A stretch of 64,000 nucleotides of DNA from Telopea speciosissima (GCF_018873765.1 NC_057923.1:21919913-21983912); one strand, 5' to 3'. Positions 23,694-36,229 are shown, numbered from the stretch's first letter. The notes: generated by a model from the letters alone, not told the origin. Numbers and translations are program-made.

Positions 23694-25237
23694 TTCTCCC
23701 AACCTTATAAGAATTTCTTCCTCGAAATTTGTTTGGAGATAATCTCGATCGCTTGAGATTACTTCAACAAAGATCATGACTTACACTCTCTTAAGTTATT
23801 TTCTGTTTTGGGTATCGTACAATCTACCGATCGATGGCTTTTGTTGACCGGTTTTGGTCGACAATATTCTAAACCGCCAAAGACATTATCCTCTTTTCCA
23901 AAACTCTCCTATTCTTTCCCTAAATACACAAGAATAAATAACAGGGGGGTCCTAGAGTATCTAAGGTAACTTGGGAACAATTCATTACCAGGCTCACTTA
24001 CCATATCGACAAAGTATCTAAACCTAAAAATACAAGGAAACTTTGCTTCTTTTATCTATATTTTATTATGTTCATGGTATTTTCATATAATGCAATTATT
24101 ATATTTTATCTATATTTCCGAGGTTTGGGTTGTAGTGTATAGGTATGTATAATTTTTTTATTTTTTTTACTTATAGGGTTTTTCTATTATGAAGACTTTC
24201 CCTTCTGGTTATGCAATACCTAACTTAACTGTAGGATGACTTGGAATATTGATGGAATCCCAAGTGTTCACTCCCAAATGGAGGGAATATTCGGTGACCC
24301 ATTACTCCATTCATATCTATTATTGAGCAAAGTGTTGACACATCCTTCAGTTCCAGTTTCCCTCCGTTCTCAGTTATTATTATTATTTTTTGTTTACTTA
24401 GCTAAGCAATGTAGCATTATTCTTTCTTTTTTTTTTACTCTCTAATTCTTTCAAGAATTGTCCTAGAAGACTTCCAACACATTTTGGGGCATTGAATCCT
24501 AAGATATACCTTCCTAATCTATAAGGAAGTTGTCCAATCTCAATTTTTCTCCTCAAATTTTATTTTTTTGTTTTTCATTTTCACCTTTCTTGATCCCAGG
24601 TTGTGTTTCTTAGTCTTTTACTTTTGCTTACTTACCCTAAGTACTCAATATATAACTCGTTATTGAGAGGCAAAGGCATGATAAGCTATCATGGCAAGTT
24701 CTTAAAAAGAAACATTAGCATCATATAGTACTTTACATATATTACAATTACATAAGCAACCAAATCATACACTATATTCATTATTAATAATTATGATAAC
24801 ACAAGAATACACATCTTAGTGTCATAATGTATTTAGTTTCTTTTTCTATTCACACTTACTACATTAATATATATACTTTTAATACATATATATATACACA
24901 TTTATATACAATATGCATGTTTAATCTTATTTTATTTTCTATATATTTCATTATTTTGATGAAACATATGTTCTATTTATTTATTATATTCTATACCTAT
25001 TATTACTATTTTAATTAATATATATATATAGTATATAATATGTATATAATTTACTATATTTTATTTTATTTTTATTTTCTATTTTGACCAAGCCGGATGC
25101 AATAGTCGGATTCAAGCATCTAATGGGCCGGACGACCGCCTATCAAAGCAGTAGCTTCATAAGATTTTCGGATCAGCCGGATGGAAGAGCCGGATTTAGA
25201 CACCATCCAACCGGATCGTCCGCCAGGCAAAACAGGC

Positions 25238-25246
25238 TTTATAAAA
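25238..25246 (+). promoter_or_regulatory. TATA box of the antisense gene, copy 2
   Basis: The same TTTATAAAA, leader, donor (25378) and acceptor (25960) as in copy 1 are conserved in the second interior. Confidence 0.55.
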
Positions 25247-25972
25247 CCCACTCAAAACACATCAAACTTTATTTCTTTCTCTTCCCTAACCCTTTCTAAC
25301 TTCTCCTAAGGTTATTCTAGGGTTCCTATAACACTAATAAGAGCTGAAATCATAAGATCTACTCCTCCACATCTAAAGTAAGTGTTCTTCTTTTCAAAAT
25401 CTAACTATGGCTCAGCATTTTTTCTAGATTTTAGGTAAATATTTACTCTTTTACTCCATTAATACATATTTCTTTTATTCTTTGTTGGATTTTATGCATT
25501 TCTTATATTTTCTTCCTTTCATCTTAGGTTTTAGCTAAGGTACATTGTTGATTCTTATCTATCATTGTGAATGTGTTAGGTCTTAATATTAGGTATTATT
25601 TTTGTTCATTTTAAACATAGTACAGTGTTAATCATAAGATTACCTAGTTCTTAATATTTTCTTATTAAGTTTTTAAAGTTTACTCTATATTTTGCACGTG
25701 TTCTATCTAATGCTATATTAATGTACTATGATTCTTATATAATTACCTTCTCTCCTTATTTTTTTTGTGTTTGCATCTATTTATACTTATATTGGAATCT
25801 AAACAGATTTTATTTATTCCTAATGTATTCCTATATAATTAGTTTACCTAGACATACTGATAGGCTTCCTACCTTAGTACCTTGTAGGTTTAACAATCTT
25901 ACCTCAAGTTTTGTTGCAGTCCTAGACTTTACCTAAATAATTTTTTTCTTAAATTTGCAGTATTTACCATAA

Positions 25973-26948
25973 ATGACTGCAGCTCAAGGCCGTGGAGGGA
26001 GACGTAGAGGTGCAGCTACGGTTCCAGCTGAAATCAACCCAAGGATCTTCCTGAAAGTGGAAGAAGAAAGGAATGTAGTTTTGGCTGACCTTATCCCATT
26101 CAAGGTCAAGGAAAGATTTGAGAAACTAGGGTAGTTATCCATGCTACAACCGGAGACACATTACTACCCTCGATTGGTGCGATTCTTTTTGAGCAATCAA
26201 TCTTACCGGTATGAAGGAAAAGAGTTCATCATCAACTCTTATGTGAAAGACATACCCATCTCTTTCAGCACAACCCGGTTAGCTAATATTCAGAAGATAT
26301 CATATGAAGGGGAGTGGAGGTACTGCCCTCCAAGTGCTGATGCATCTGAGTTCCTGGCTGATGAAGAACAGGAATGGTTATATTCAGTAATGGCAAGTTT
26401 TATGAGAAGATGAAATATGAGTTGGACTTGCTTCCATCAGCCCATGTCTTATCTAGGATTTGTGGACACAATGTAGTCCAGAAAAGTGGTCACCGGACTG
26501 AGTTGTCCACAATACAGATCCTTGCCACTTACTGTCTCTATACAGGATACTAGATCTGCCTTCTTAATGTCATCATGAGTACAATGGCACACCTGCATGA
26601 TAACCCAGGGCGTGGAATCTGTTACTGGGGAGGCTACTCACCAAAGTATTTCCCAGGTTTGGTGTAAACCTATTGAATGAGGAGGCTTCGGGGGTGAAGT
26701 CTCCGAATATCAACTGGATTACCCGAGTGAAGATGGGTATAGAACTTCCACCTTTTTCTCCAGAGCTTGGTCATCCTGACTGCACCGATATGGTACAGAC
26801 TACTGATGCTGAGGATGCTACAGAGAGAGGACATACAGAGGCACGCAGAGATCCACTTCCACCTCCTCGACACCCTTCACATGGTCATGCGGGTGTTTCT
26901 TCCTCGTTTGTTGCGGCTGTTCCTGCAGATGGTACTCCCTGTGGATAG
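25973..26948 (+). pseudogene. Antisense transposon protein (aORF), copy 2, degenerate
   Basis: This is the second copy of the plus-strand frame. It shares with copy 1 the TAG after ERFEKLG, the frameshift near SVMASFMRR, and the TAG after ILATYCLYTGY. Those lesions therefore predate the duplication or the last mobilisation. This copy keeps the frame YRYEGKEFIINSYVKDIPIS that copy 1 has lost. The C-terminal third (to the TAG near 26948) is rich in Pro, Ala and His. It is not translatable as one protein in the sequence given. Confidence 0.6.
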
Positions 26949-27431
26949 CTCTTTAGCCGATTTGAGGGCATAGAGAGATCCATGAGATAGGGTCTGCTGG
27001 CATGAGGAGAGACTTCACTCAGGTTAGCAGCCGTATTCAAGCAGTGGAGACAGAGTTGGGTTAGTGGAGACCCTGGGACCTGTGGGTTATGGGCCCACCA
27101 CCACCACCACGGCAGTGATGACTTATGCATCCTAGTCTAGCTTTTACTTTACTTTCCTTAGTTGTTCTTTGTTGAACCTTGTACTTAAAGTCTGTAAAAA
27201 GTTGTAACCATTGTACTAAAGACTCAGCTTATTTATAAAGTTTTTAATTTTCTATTTAATATCTCTTGTGTTGTACAATCAAATTTTTATTTTTATTTTT
27301 TTATTTATTTATTTTTTAGTTGTAGCTTTTAGTTGAAGCTTTTATTTATCCTAGGTAGACTCACCTTCAGATCAATGAGTCTAAGAGCTGCTGTACTGTG
27401 AACTTGATTGTAAATAGGAGTAGAGCACAAA

Positions 27432-27444
27432 GGCTCTGATACCA
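27432..27444 (-). other. Primer-binding site next to LTR3
   Basis: TGGTATCAGAGCC on the minus strand lies six bases from LTR3. LTR3 is the 5' LTR of the composite in its transcriptional sense. Confidence 0.9.
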
Positions 27445-27450
27445 CTTAAA

Positions 27451-29881
27451 TGTCACACCCCGGCCCGGTTATTAAGGACTAAGTGTGGCGGGATGTCTCG
27501 ACATCCAACCAATCCCTAAGGATCACAAGTGCGAGTACTCTATTCACAATCATTACTCACGATACAGAATGTGAGGAGAGCAGAAATAATTTAATTAATA
27601 GAGATAACATCATTAGTAAGAGAAGTCTAAGTGATATTTCATTTATATAAAGGATAAGGCTTGTGATACAACTATACAGTTCTCAAAGGTACCACAGAGT
27701 AAAAGCATACAAGAAACTATACTATAACTATATAAAGCATTTATAAAGCATAAAAGAGTGGGGAGGTAGCCTGGACTATCAGGAGGTTGCGCAATCATCA
27801 CGTGCGCACGGAGTATCGTGCACTTCAAACTCCAGCATCGTAAATCCAACATTAGAAGTAACTAAATCACCTGAAAAATAAGGATATCCACAGGGGTGAG
27901 TTCTCAACTGAGCCCAGTAAGGGGGGTACAAGCATACAAACACAATAAATCCATGATGCATGTGCTAAACTAATATGTTCCTAGCACAGATACTAAGTCT
28001 CATGGGGTATAAGTACTACTACTAGTGGTAGATGCTAACCTCGGTCCCGAAACTAACCCTTCGATCACCCGAGCGAAACCATTCTACCACGGTGAAGACC
28101 CGCCGCTTTGAACTAACACATCGGCCCGATGGACCCCAAATGACCAACCGTGTCTGCTTATTCCCACAATGCAGTAAATAGGGACCCACTAACAAGGGAC
28201 AAAGATGGCATCCCGGAACTAACACATCGGTCTCTACCACGGGTTGTCCAACACCTTTCCCCCTGTTGGTAAGGGGCGCAGTATTGGGTAATGAATATCA
28301 ACCTAGCCCAGTGCAGTCTAAACATGATGAGGCAAGCATGATCTGAGTCATAAATTATCGAATTCCATCATCATAAATTCACATCATATAAATAATCAAT
28401 GCAAATGCAATGCAGTATGTCTTTGTGCAACCTATTTTACATGCAGTCTAATGCATTAAATAAAAGCTAGAAAACTACATGTATAGAGGTATAGAGGTAA
28501 TGATGCATGAGCATGGCATTCAGCATAAAGTTGAAAGTAATGTGATAAACACGCAGGAAATTAAGGTCGAATCCCTTTACCTGTATTGGAGTCTAGTTCA
28601 ACTAGGGAGTTCTCCAATAGATCAGCAAAGCACACAAAGACAGCAGAGAAATAGACCTAAATATCATGACAAAATAGTGTTTATTAGGTCCATGAAGTGT
28701 CAGGGCAAACCCCAACACAACAGAGCATCAACGGCATAAAAAATGACCAGCCAGATGCAAACTCCAAAGGAGCCGGTCGACCTCCTCTGGGCCTGCAACT
28801 CCATCCGGGAGTGTGTCCGAATTTGGGGTTTTTCCTATTTTTGGGCAGATCCTTACATGCAAGGGTAAATCTTGGTGTTTTAACACCATATTAAGGTGGG
28901 TCTACCTACATAGGGGTTCAATTTCATAAACAACTTCCTAATTTTGATAATTTCAATAATTAAACCTAATTAACTAGATTAGGGTTTATGAAATACTATT
29001 AAAAACAGCAATACAGCCTGCAGACTTGATGAATTACTGAATTTCAGGTCTCATAGGGACAGAAATTGTTTCCAATTAGTCCAAACATGCTCAATCTCTA
29101 AATCCCATGCTTGGTCTTCAAGCTTTAATGGTAGAATTTCCTAATAGATGAACTAGAGATGGAGAAGAAGTGAAATAAAGAGGGAGACAGCAAGTATTCA
29201 AGGCTTACCTTAATATAGGAGCAGGAAACAAGGTACAGCAGCCTTCTAATGGAGTCTCTAAGTTAAATTGCAAAAGTAGAAGGTAGGTTGTAGGGTTCTT
29301 CTTCTTCTTTTCCTTTCTTCTCTATTTTTCCTTCTTGCTTTCTAGTTCTTCCAAGAGAGAATTCGTTTCTCTCAGCCCCTTTAGTTTGTTGTGATTGTAA
29401 TAGTAAAGAGAAGGTTATATATATATATATATATATATATATGGTAATGGCATTTAAGCACTAAAGGGCATTTAGTCTTTTGACTGAAATTAGATTTAAA
29501 TCAATTTCTATAATAGTTTATATATCTGAAATTTGTATTTAATACACTATTCTATCCATAATTCGATGCCGGGCGACATTAAAGGTCATCCGAGTACGGG
29601 TAACTATCGGGGACAGCATTGCCTACTGGGAAAGTGGGTCCCACATGGTCAATTTTACTAAAATACCTTTCTAACTCTATTTGGTTGTACGATTCTTACT
29701 TGGGATTCGGCCTAAAGACATAGAGAGGCTTCATAGGCCATCAAATCAACATGGCAAGCACAGGAAAATGATGTGATGCTGCCCATAGCTTGAGGTTAGC
29801 ATGGGAAATATTGAACCAAAATCTGAAATCACCCGGGTTCCAAAAATTTAAATTTATTCGGAAATTTGACCGGGTTTCACA
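27451..29881 (-). repeat. LTR3 of the composite element
   Basis: This 2431-bp LTR ends TTTCACA at 29881 and is directly followed by the TTGGG duplication. It differs from LTR1 and LTR2 at more positions than they differ from each other, including clustered small indels at 27495-27580 and 28095-28205. Confidence 0.9.
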
Positions 29882-29886
29882 TTGGG

Positions 29887-29965
29887 CATAAAGCCTTCAC
29901 AAGGTAGCTTCTTCCTCTGGTACCAACGTTTAAGGACTTGAGATCGGGTACATAGCCTGGTTGGA
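29887..29965 (-). pseudogene. Captured coding exon, 5' part, unidentified
   Basis: This is the continuation of the frame at 14819-15065 on the other side of the retrotransposon. It reads, on minus, PDLKSLNVGTRGRSYLVKAL up to the junction. Just upstream (about 29945-29999) a 28-bp unit containing ACATAGCCTGGTTGGATATA is tandemly repeated, which shifts the frame. Confidence 0.4.
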
Positions 29966-30447
29966 TATATCTCGGGCACATAGCCTGGTTGGATATATCT
30001 CACTAACAAGGGGTGGGGTAGTGGAGATGAGGAAGGGTAGGGAGCAGGGGATGTGCAGGTTGCAGGGGGAGAGGAGACTGAGAATGGGAGAGGGAGGGGG
30101 TGTTGTAGGTCGGAGAGGAGTTGTGGGGTTGCAGCGCCCGGATGGTGCAGCCTTGTACAAATAAGAAAGAAGGAGGTGATGGTGAAGGTGGGTCCCACAC
30201 ATGTGATTAAAAATTAAAGAACTGAATACAAATTTAGAAATAAAAAATGAGAGAGAAGATGAAGTTTTGGGTATTTGAGGAAGTTCAATCTTGTTTTTTC
30301 TTGGAAACCATTAACAATAACTGACTTTTGGGATTAAGTACATCTTTTCAAAATTGAAACTAGTAGATGTAAAATAAATTTTAAACCTACTTATCTTGTA
30401 ATTTCTATTCTTATCTAGTGGATCTAAGAAATTTTCCCTAAAAAATA

Positions 30448-31734
30448 TACTTTGAAGTTCTAACTGCCATAAGAAATAAACGGTCTTGATTTTCACGTTA
30501 AGTGAAAGGCTACGTTTGATTGCACTCCCGCTCCATAGGAGTCAATCTTATGTGGAATTGATATTTCATGATTCTAATCCGATAGAATGAGAAACAACGT
30601 TTGGTAAACTATTCCTGGATCAATTCCTCTATGCTTGGATCACTAAATGGGGCAAGTTATTAGGAGCAACAAAGATTCTTTACTACTCATGCCATCATTG
30701 TTTGGGAGATATGAAAGTTGAGAAATACTAGAGTTTTTAGAGCCACCATCCCTTCCTTTAGTGAATGGTTATTAGTGGTCAATCACTATGTGGAAGAGGT
30801 TCTTTCATTGATGCGTGAATCTTCTGGTGGCAAGGCGACTCAATTCCAACATGAAGCCCCCCATCCCCTTGGAGTGACCTTCAATGTATATACATATGCT
30901 ACCTTATCTTCACGATACATGCCTTATTCTAGATCCGTCCAACTTACTTATGTTGATTGCTTCTGATCATCTTTTCTTAATGTCGATACTAGTTGGGAAA
31001 CCTCTCGCTGTCAGATTGGCCCTCCTGTCCGCCTGACATGTTGGACTGACTCAAGCTATTGTTTTCTCAAATTGTCAAATTCTTAGTTGATTGCCTTTCT
31101 TCCACCCTAATGCAACCTCCGTTGATGATTTCCAATATTGTAAAAGAAATCAACAGGATACACGCCAAGTTTCTTTATTGTTGTTTCTTACATATAAATA
31201 GGTTGGCTAATGTTGTGGTCCGTTCTATTTCTAAATGGATGACAACCTACCCTTGACATCGGTTATGGGAGTTCTTCTTTCCGGAAGAGTTTCTCCATAT
31301 TGTAAAACAATTTTTTTTCGGGTGAGGCTTAATAAATTCCCCCTTTCACGAGGTATTTGCAACCCTTAAAAAAAATATGCCAAAACATACCATTTTGGAT
31401 GCCCAAGTTTTCTGTTTTTTGGGGAAAAGAAGGTTATTACTTGCGCCTAGACACTGAAGTGCGCGAAAGTACCACGTTGCTCTAATAGAAAGGCGCAAAT
31501 CCCACCTAGGACAATGCTTGTGCGCACATTCCCACTCGCCCCTCCCCCCTCCTTATGCTTAATTCACCATAGGATGGAGATTCATTGGAGTTGCAAACGA
31601 ACATGTGTATGGTTGTGTGATAGTGATAGATGACGATAATACAGTACATATAATCGAGAAATTTTTGCTTAACTTGCATATAAGGTCACTTCCGAGCTTT
31701 ACCTAGTGCGTGCTAATATTTCTTTGAGTGACTA
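30448..31734. other. Repeat-derived, no gene recognised
   Basis: A GGCTACGTTTGATTGCACTC motif near 30508 looks like a Harbinger/hAT-type transposon end without a visible partner. Open frames at 30718-30966 and 31059-31256 resemble nothing I know. Confidence 0.4.
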
Positions 31735-32037
31735 GTCGCAGCACTACCATTATAATCATTAAACGGACCATTAAATGCAACAGTTAAATCTCAGCCGTTG
31801 ATTTTTTTTTTAATGAGATATTGACCGTTAATGGTGTTGACTGTAGAATTTAATAGAAAGTGGGTATGACCTCCTACTGTCGGTTATGAGAAACTGGGTA
31901 TAACCTCCTACTGTCGGTTATGATATCCCATTTTTTTACCTATTATGACTTATGGCCCTTAACTGAATTTGACTTTCAAAAACAACCCTCTACCAAAAAA
32001 ATTCCAGTAACACCCTAAAACGAATTTAGGGTTTAAC
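31735..32037. repeat. TIR-family fragment with internal 33-bp repeat
   Basis: CAACAGTTAAATCTCAGCCGT (31778 region) with flanking CACCATT-type sequence recurs, inverted, at about 63170-63290, so both belong to one dispersed repeat family. The phrase CTCCTACTGTCGGTTATGA occurs twice in tandem (about 31871 and 31904). Confidence 0.5.
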
Positions 32038-32134
32038 GAGATGGAGGTCCTCACCCGCATTCCCCCATTTGGTCGATTGTCACCGGCGTCGGCGAAGATG
32101 GAGAGATCTCAGTAGCAGGTATCCCCCATTTTGT

Positions 32135-32136
<2 letters not shown>

Positions 32137-32203
<67 letters not shown>
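32137..32203. repeat. (CT)n(AT)n compound microsatellite
   Basis: About 28 bp of CT repeats run directly into about 38 bp of AT repeats. They lie in what may be the first intron of the FAR1/MULE-like gene. Confidence 0.9.
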
Positions 32204-32206
<3 letters not shown>

Positions 32207-34989
32207 ACTCTTGTTTTTTGTAAATGATCCTTCTCTGTTTCTCTCTTTCCCTCTGTTTTTGTATTTTTAGGGTTTATATGTATACCGTTTTATCTTGCAA
32301 GTTGTGCTACATTATAACCTTTTTAGGTTAATAGAAGAGGGAAGATAGGCAGACAAAGGGGTTTAGCAGTGGGATTTCTCTCATCGGAACCAGGCTAATG
32401 GATTTCTCATTATTCTCTTATCCCAATCCTCCACTACATGTAATTTTATTTCTCGCTTCTATTTAAGTTCTGAATCATTTAGCCTAAATGACGGATTTCT
32501 CATCTATGCTCAAATATCATGATCAATTGCACCCAACTGCTATAGGTATTTCTATTAGATCTCTGGTCATATACCTGTTGTTCGATTTTTATTATTCTGG
32601 TTGTTGTCTGATTAGGTTTGTTCATTGGTAATTAATTCTTTGGATTTTTACGTCATTCTGTTTATCAAAGATTGAATTGTTTGCATATGATTTCGTTACT
32701 CTAGGAAATCCTAATTAGTCTGATTGTTCAATTTATTTACTTACATTCGATGGTACAACAATAGACTATGGGACTTATTCTTGATTTTGAGATTTCAGAG
32801 TTAGAACTTGGGGTTTTGGTACACTTTACAATGACGAAAGTAGGAAACTATGACGAAGATCTGATTTTTCTTTTTGAGTTCAGGTTTTTTCTAATGTTAT
32901 AAAAATGGGAACTTGCTTTGCTAAAGGTGATAAAGTAATTAACTAGATGAACCTGTTAAATAATTCTGACATATAAGAAAGGAGAGAAGAGCAGGAAGAG
33001 TTTAGAGTTGAAATATGAGGAATTGAGGATCAAAGAATAGAAACACAATGGTAAGAACTGAAGACTTCATGAACTTGCTTGCATTGGCAAATATAATAGA
33101 AAATATTTATGCTTCTATTTTTCAATCATAGGAAGGATTATAGTATCTCACAGATACCGTCATATAAACTGAAAAAAGGAAAAAGAAACAACTAGAAAAG
33201 GATTAACTATTTGACACAGACAAGAAACCTACTCTAAAATTTTTAAATGACCAGCTGCTTCACATAGCGAGTAATTCAACATCTCTCTTGAAAAAAAGGT
33301 TTTCGAGTACATAGGGTATCGTCTTTAGTTAGTTTTGCTTCTATATCTGAATTATGCACCTATTTTGCAATTCTGGATAGAGGTACAAATAATACTTGTA
33401 ACACCAATCCAACATTAGAGAGAAATGTCTATTTTGTCAATCATGGTCTCTATAGACAATGACAACCACTTCACTGAAATATGTTGTTGGTTTAAAATTG
33501 AATTGAACTTTTTTTAAGTAACCTAGATCTTTCATAACTGAATCCCCCTAGTTCAAGGTTTAGTCTTAGTTTTGGTGCCCATTACCAATAGGTTGTCTAA
33601 TCTGGCTGGCATCATTGACTGACTCTCTCTTTATCTATGTAGAGGCTAAATTAGACTTTGTTAATAATAGTCTTGGCTTTAGAAAAGGTCTCCTGCAATA
33701 TTTGTATCCTTGCGTCCTCTTCGAAGTTATGTAATATCCTAAATAATTACAACATTATTTGCTGAATTAGTTTTGTTATCTTGATGTTTCAATTAGTTTT
33801 TTGCTGAAATTAGTTTTGTTCTCTTCATGTTCCTACACATGGTTACACATTGCAGGATCATCCATTTGTTGCGTTGAAATGGACTTGAATGAATTAGATG
33901 TAAGGGTTTAGGGTTTAAGCACAAGGTTGTTTAAAGCATTACACCCTGAGTATCGAGTTTGGAATACCCAGGCTGCTACCTCCAACTAGTGTTTATAGGA
34001 AAACTAGGGTTTAAGTTAGATAGGCGAATTACTAGATTGTCCCTCACAGCCTGAGCTTTAATACAAGTAGGATTATATTAGAACATATGAAGGGATATTA
34101 CATCAATACCCTTATAATCTCCTCATATGTTCTACATATATCCACCATGCATGTATAGAAACCATTGTTCAATCAGTAATTGAATCAATATAAATTGAAT
34201 AAGTTGAATATCAATAATCCAATAAATCAAGTAAGTAATAAGTAAACTTCAAGAAATAAAACTAAGGTTTTAGGTCAAAACTAAACCCAATAGCAAATTC
34301 AAAGTTCCACATGCAAGTGGCTAAACCAAAAGAAATAGTCAAAAGGAAAAGTCTTTGCAATCCATGTGACTTTATTCATCAAGTAAGTCATCCTCATCGA
34401 GATCCAGGTTCAACCATTCTCTTCCATCTTCGTCATTCTCTGTAATTTGTCAAATATGAATTTCATAAGATAATATGAATTCAATCATTTGCACAATAGT
34501 ATTTAGTTCAATAAGAACTTAGTACATTCCATATATGGCTGAAGGTAAATTAAAAACTAATAAGCATCATCATCAAGTTTCTTTATAAGAATTCGATCCT
34601 ATATAGTCTCTATCACAAAGACCATACCATGTTCCATTTGGAATACTGTGTTCGTCATATCAGTCATAGATTTATGTTGTATCATCAAATCTGGAATGAT
34701 ACACCATACTATGAAAGACATGTCATCAAATTTGGAATGACATAAAGACTAGCACAATATCATTGAAACATATCAGACATTTTTCATATTCCTTTGTGGG
34801 ATAACAGAGTAAGGAAACGTCACATGAAAATTTTGCTGCACCATCAAGTTTGGAATGGTTTCACAAATCCCCATACTTAGTAACTTAACTAAATATCAAA
34901 AATATGTAAACTGTCCCGAATGCTTTCCAAGGCTATATGATATTCGAATAATTCAAAATAATACAGGGTTAGGTTAAGACCTAACTAAA

Positions 34990-35260
34990 TGGTCTTTAAC
35001 CCCATCTCCCCCGTAGTTTTGAATGTTCGATCTTTGTTCAATCCCTTTGTAAGGGCATTTGTCATATTATCCTTTGATCTCACATTAATCAAAGTGATAA
35101 TCCCTTATTCTATTTGATAATTCAATATGGTCTGTTTTAGCTTGATGTGTCTCCTCTACCATTAAAGAGTGAGTTATTCACTATCGTCTTTGTTGCTTGA
35201 TTATATTTACCACAATGTAGAAAATATTGAGGTACTTCAATCCAAACTAAGTCCTCATTT
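34990..35260 (-). pseudogene. Copia RNase H C-terminal remnant
   Basis: The minus strand encodes KDNMTNALTKGLNKDRTF and then GEMGLKTI followed by TAG at 34997, the highly conserved end of copia polyproteins. Upstream the degraded sequence NNSLFNGRGDTS matches the NNP-F-RTKHI region of RNase H with frameshifts. It confirms the family and direction of the element. Confidence 0.75.
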
Positions 35261-36229
35261 TCCAAGAATTGAACTCAGAGCCACTAAAGCTTTTCAATTT
35301 GACCATCTCAATTGAAATAACATGTTTTTCCATTATTATGTGATATGTTTATATGCTCAAGGAAAAATTCAAATAAAAAATAAATACTCCAATGAACAAT
35401 CACACCTGAGATGGAGAATCCTGGATTTAGGCGACGAATGAAGGATCACAGCAGTGCAGCGGTGTCAACACTCGTAGTGTGCTGGCTGCTGGCGTGGGTG
35501 TTGTTGCTCACGAGTAGTGGCCGAACCCAAAAAAGAATTTCTGCCAAAAGATCGTTGCCCACTTTCTCTCTTTTTATTTTTTTTTAAATCAGGCAATCAA
35601 TCAAATCAAACCTTGTTGTCAAAAACTTTTCTCAAAGTTTTTTTTTTTTTTTTTTTTCAAAGTTTTCTGACAAATACGTTTGCTTCCTCTTTTGCTTTTT
35701 TTTTTTTTAAATCAATCAAAGCTTTTGTCAAAGCCTATTTGATAAAAGACAAAATTCTGCAAAGTAAGCTTTCGTCTCCCCCTTATGTCCTTTCTTTCTT
35801 TTTTTTTTGTTTAAAAAAAAAAACAATCGATTCAAAAGCTTTGGGATGACAAAGCTTTATGACATTCTGCAGGTTTGTTTTTCCAAGTAAAAGCTTAGAT
35901 AACAAAAAATTGGAATCGAAGCCGAACCGTGAATGGAGACGATCACCGAAACCAAAAAATCAGATTCGTACCAACAGAACCTTGATTCGGAGCACAAAAG
36001 ATCAAAACGTTGAATGATCAACAAACTAGAATTTTCCAAGTGGGTAACGACGTACAATTGAGGAGAAAATTCTGCAGAACCCACGCACGATCACCAAAGC
36101 TGATTGCATAATCAATCTCTAAAGTCGATTGCAAAGTCGATCGCACAACCGTAATCCGATCTTCAAAACCAGAATTGTGAATCCAAAAATCCAAAGCCGA
36201 TCAAGAGAAAATATTTAATGCTTTAAGAT
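35261..36229. other. Copia interior, non-coding
   Basis: The stretch holds poly-T runs (35640-35658, 35699-35709, 35799-35808) and no recognisable gag or pol. It seems to be filler or decayed interior between the RNase H remnant and the 5' LTR. No intact primer-binding site is seen next to 36230. Confidence 0.5.

Larger units (their letters stand above)
15066..29881 (-). mobile_element. Composite LTR retrotransposon, LTR-int-LTR-int-LTR
   Basis: Three LTRs of about 2.43 kb start with TGTCACACCCCGGCCCGG and end with GGGTTTCACA. They are separated by two nearly identical interiors of about 3.75 kb (17512-21263 and 23694-27450). Only the outer ends carry a target-site duplication, TTGGG at 15061-15065 and 29882-29886, so this behaves as a single insertion. 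Met-type primer-binding sites inside LTR2 and LTR3 place the sense strand on minus. No gag-pol frame of the usual kind is visible. The interior instead carries a reading frame on the opposite strand, so the element is non-autonomous. Confidence 0.9.
14318..30438. mobile_element. MULE split by a 14.8-kb retrotransposon
   Basis: Sequence at 14318-14750 is matched in inverted orientation at about 29990-30438, roughly 450 bp of diverged terminal inverted repeat. Shared landmarks include the GGGACCCAC block and the CATCTAC(A/T)AGTTTCAATTTT block. Flanks TAAAAAATT (14309-14317) and TAAAAAATA (30439-30447) are a 9-bp duplication with one mismatch, as in the Mutator superfamily. Removing the composite retrotransposon leaves about 1.3 kb of original element, with inner non-TIR sequence carrying a coding-like segment. 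Confidence 0.7.
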
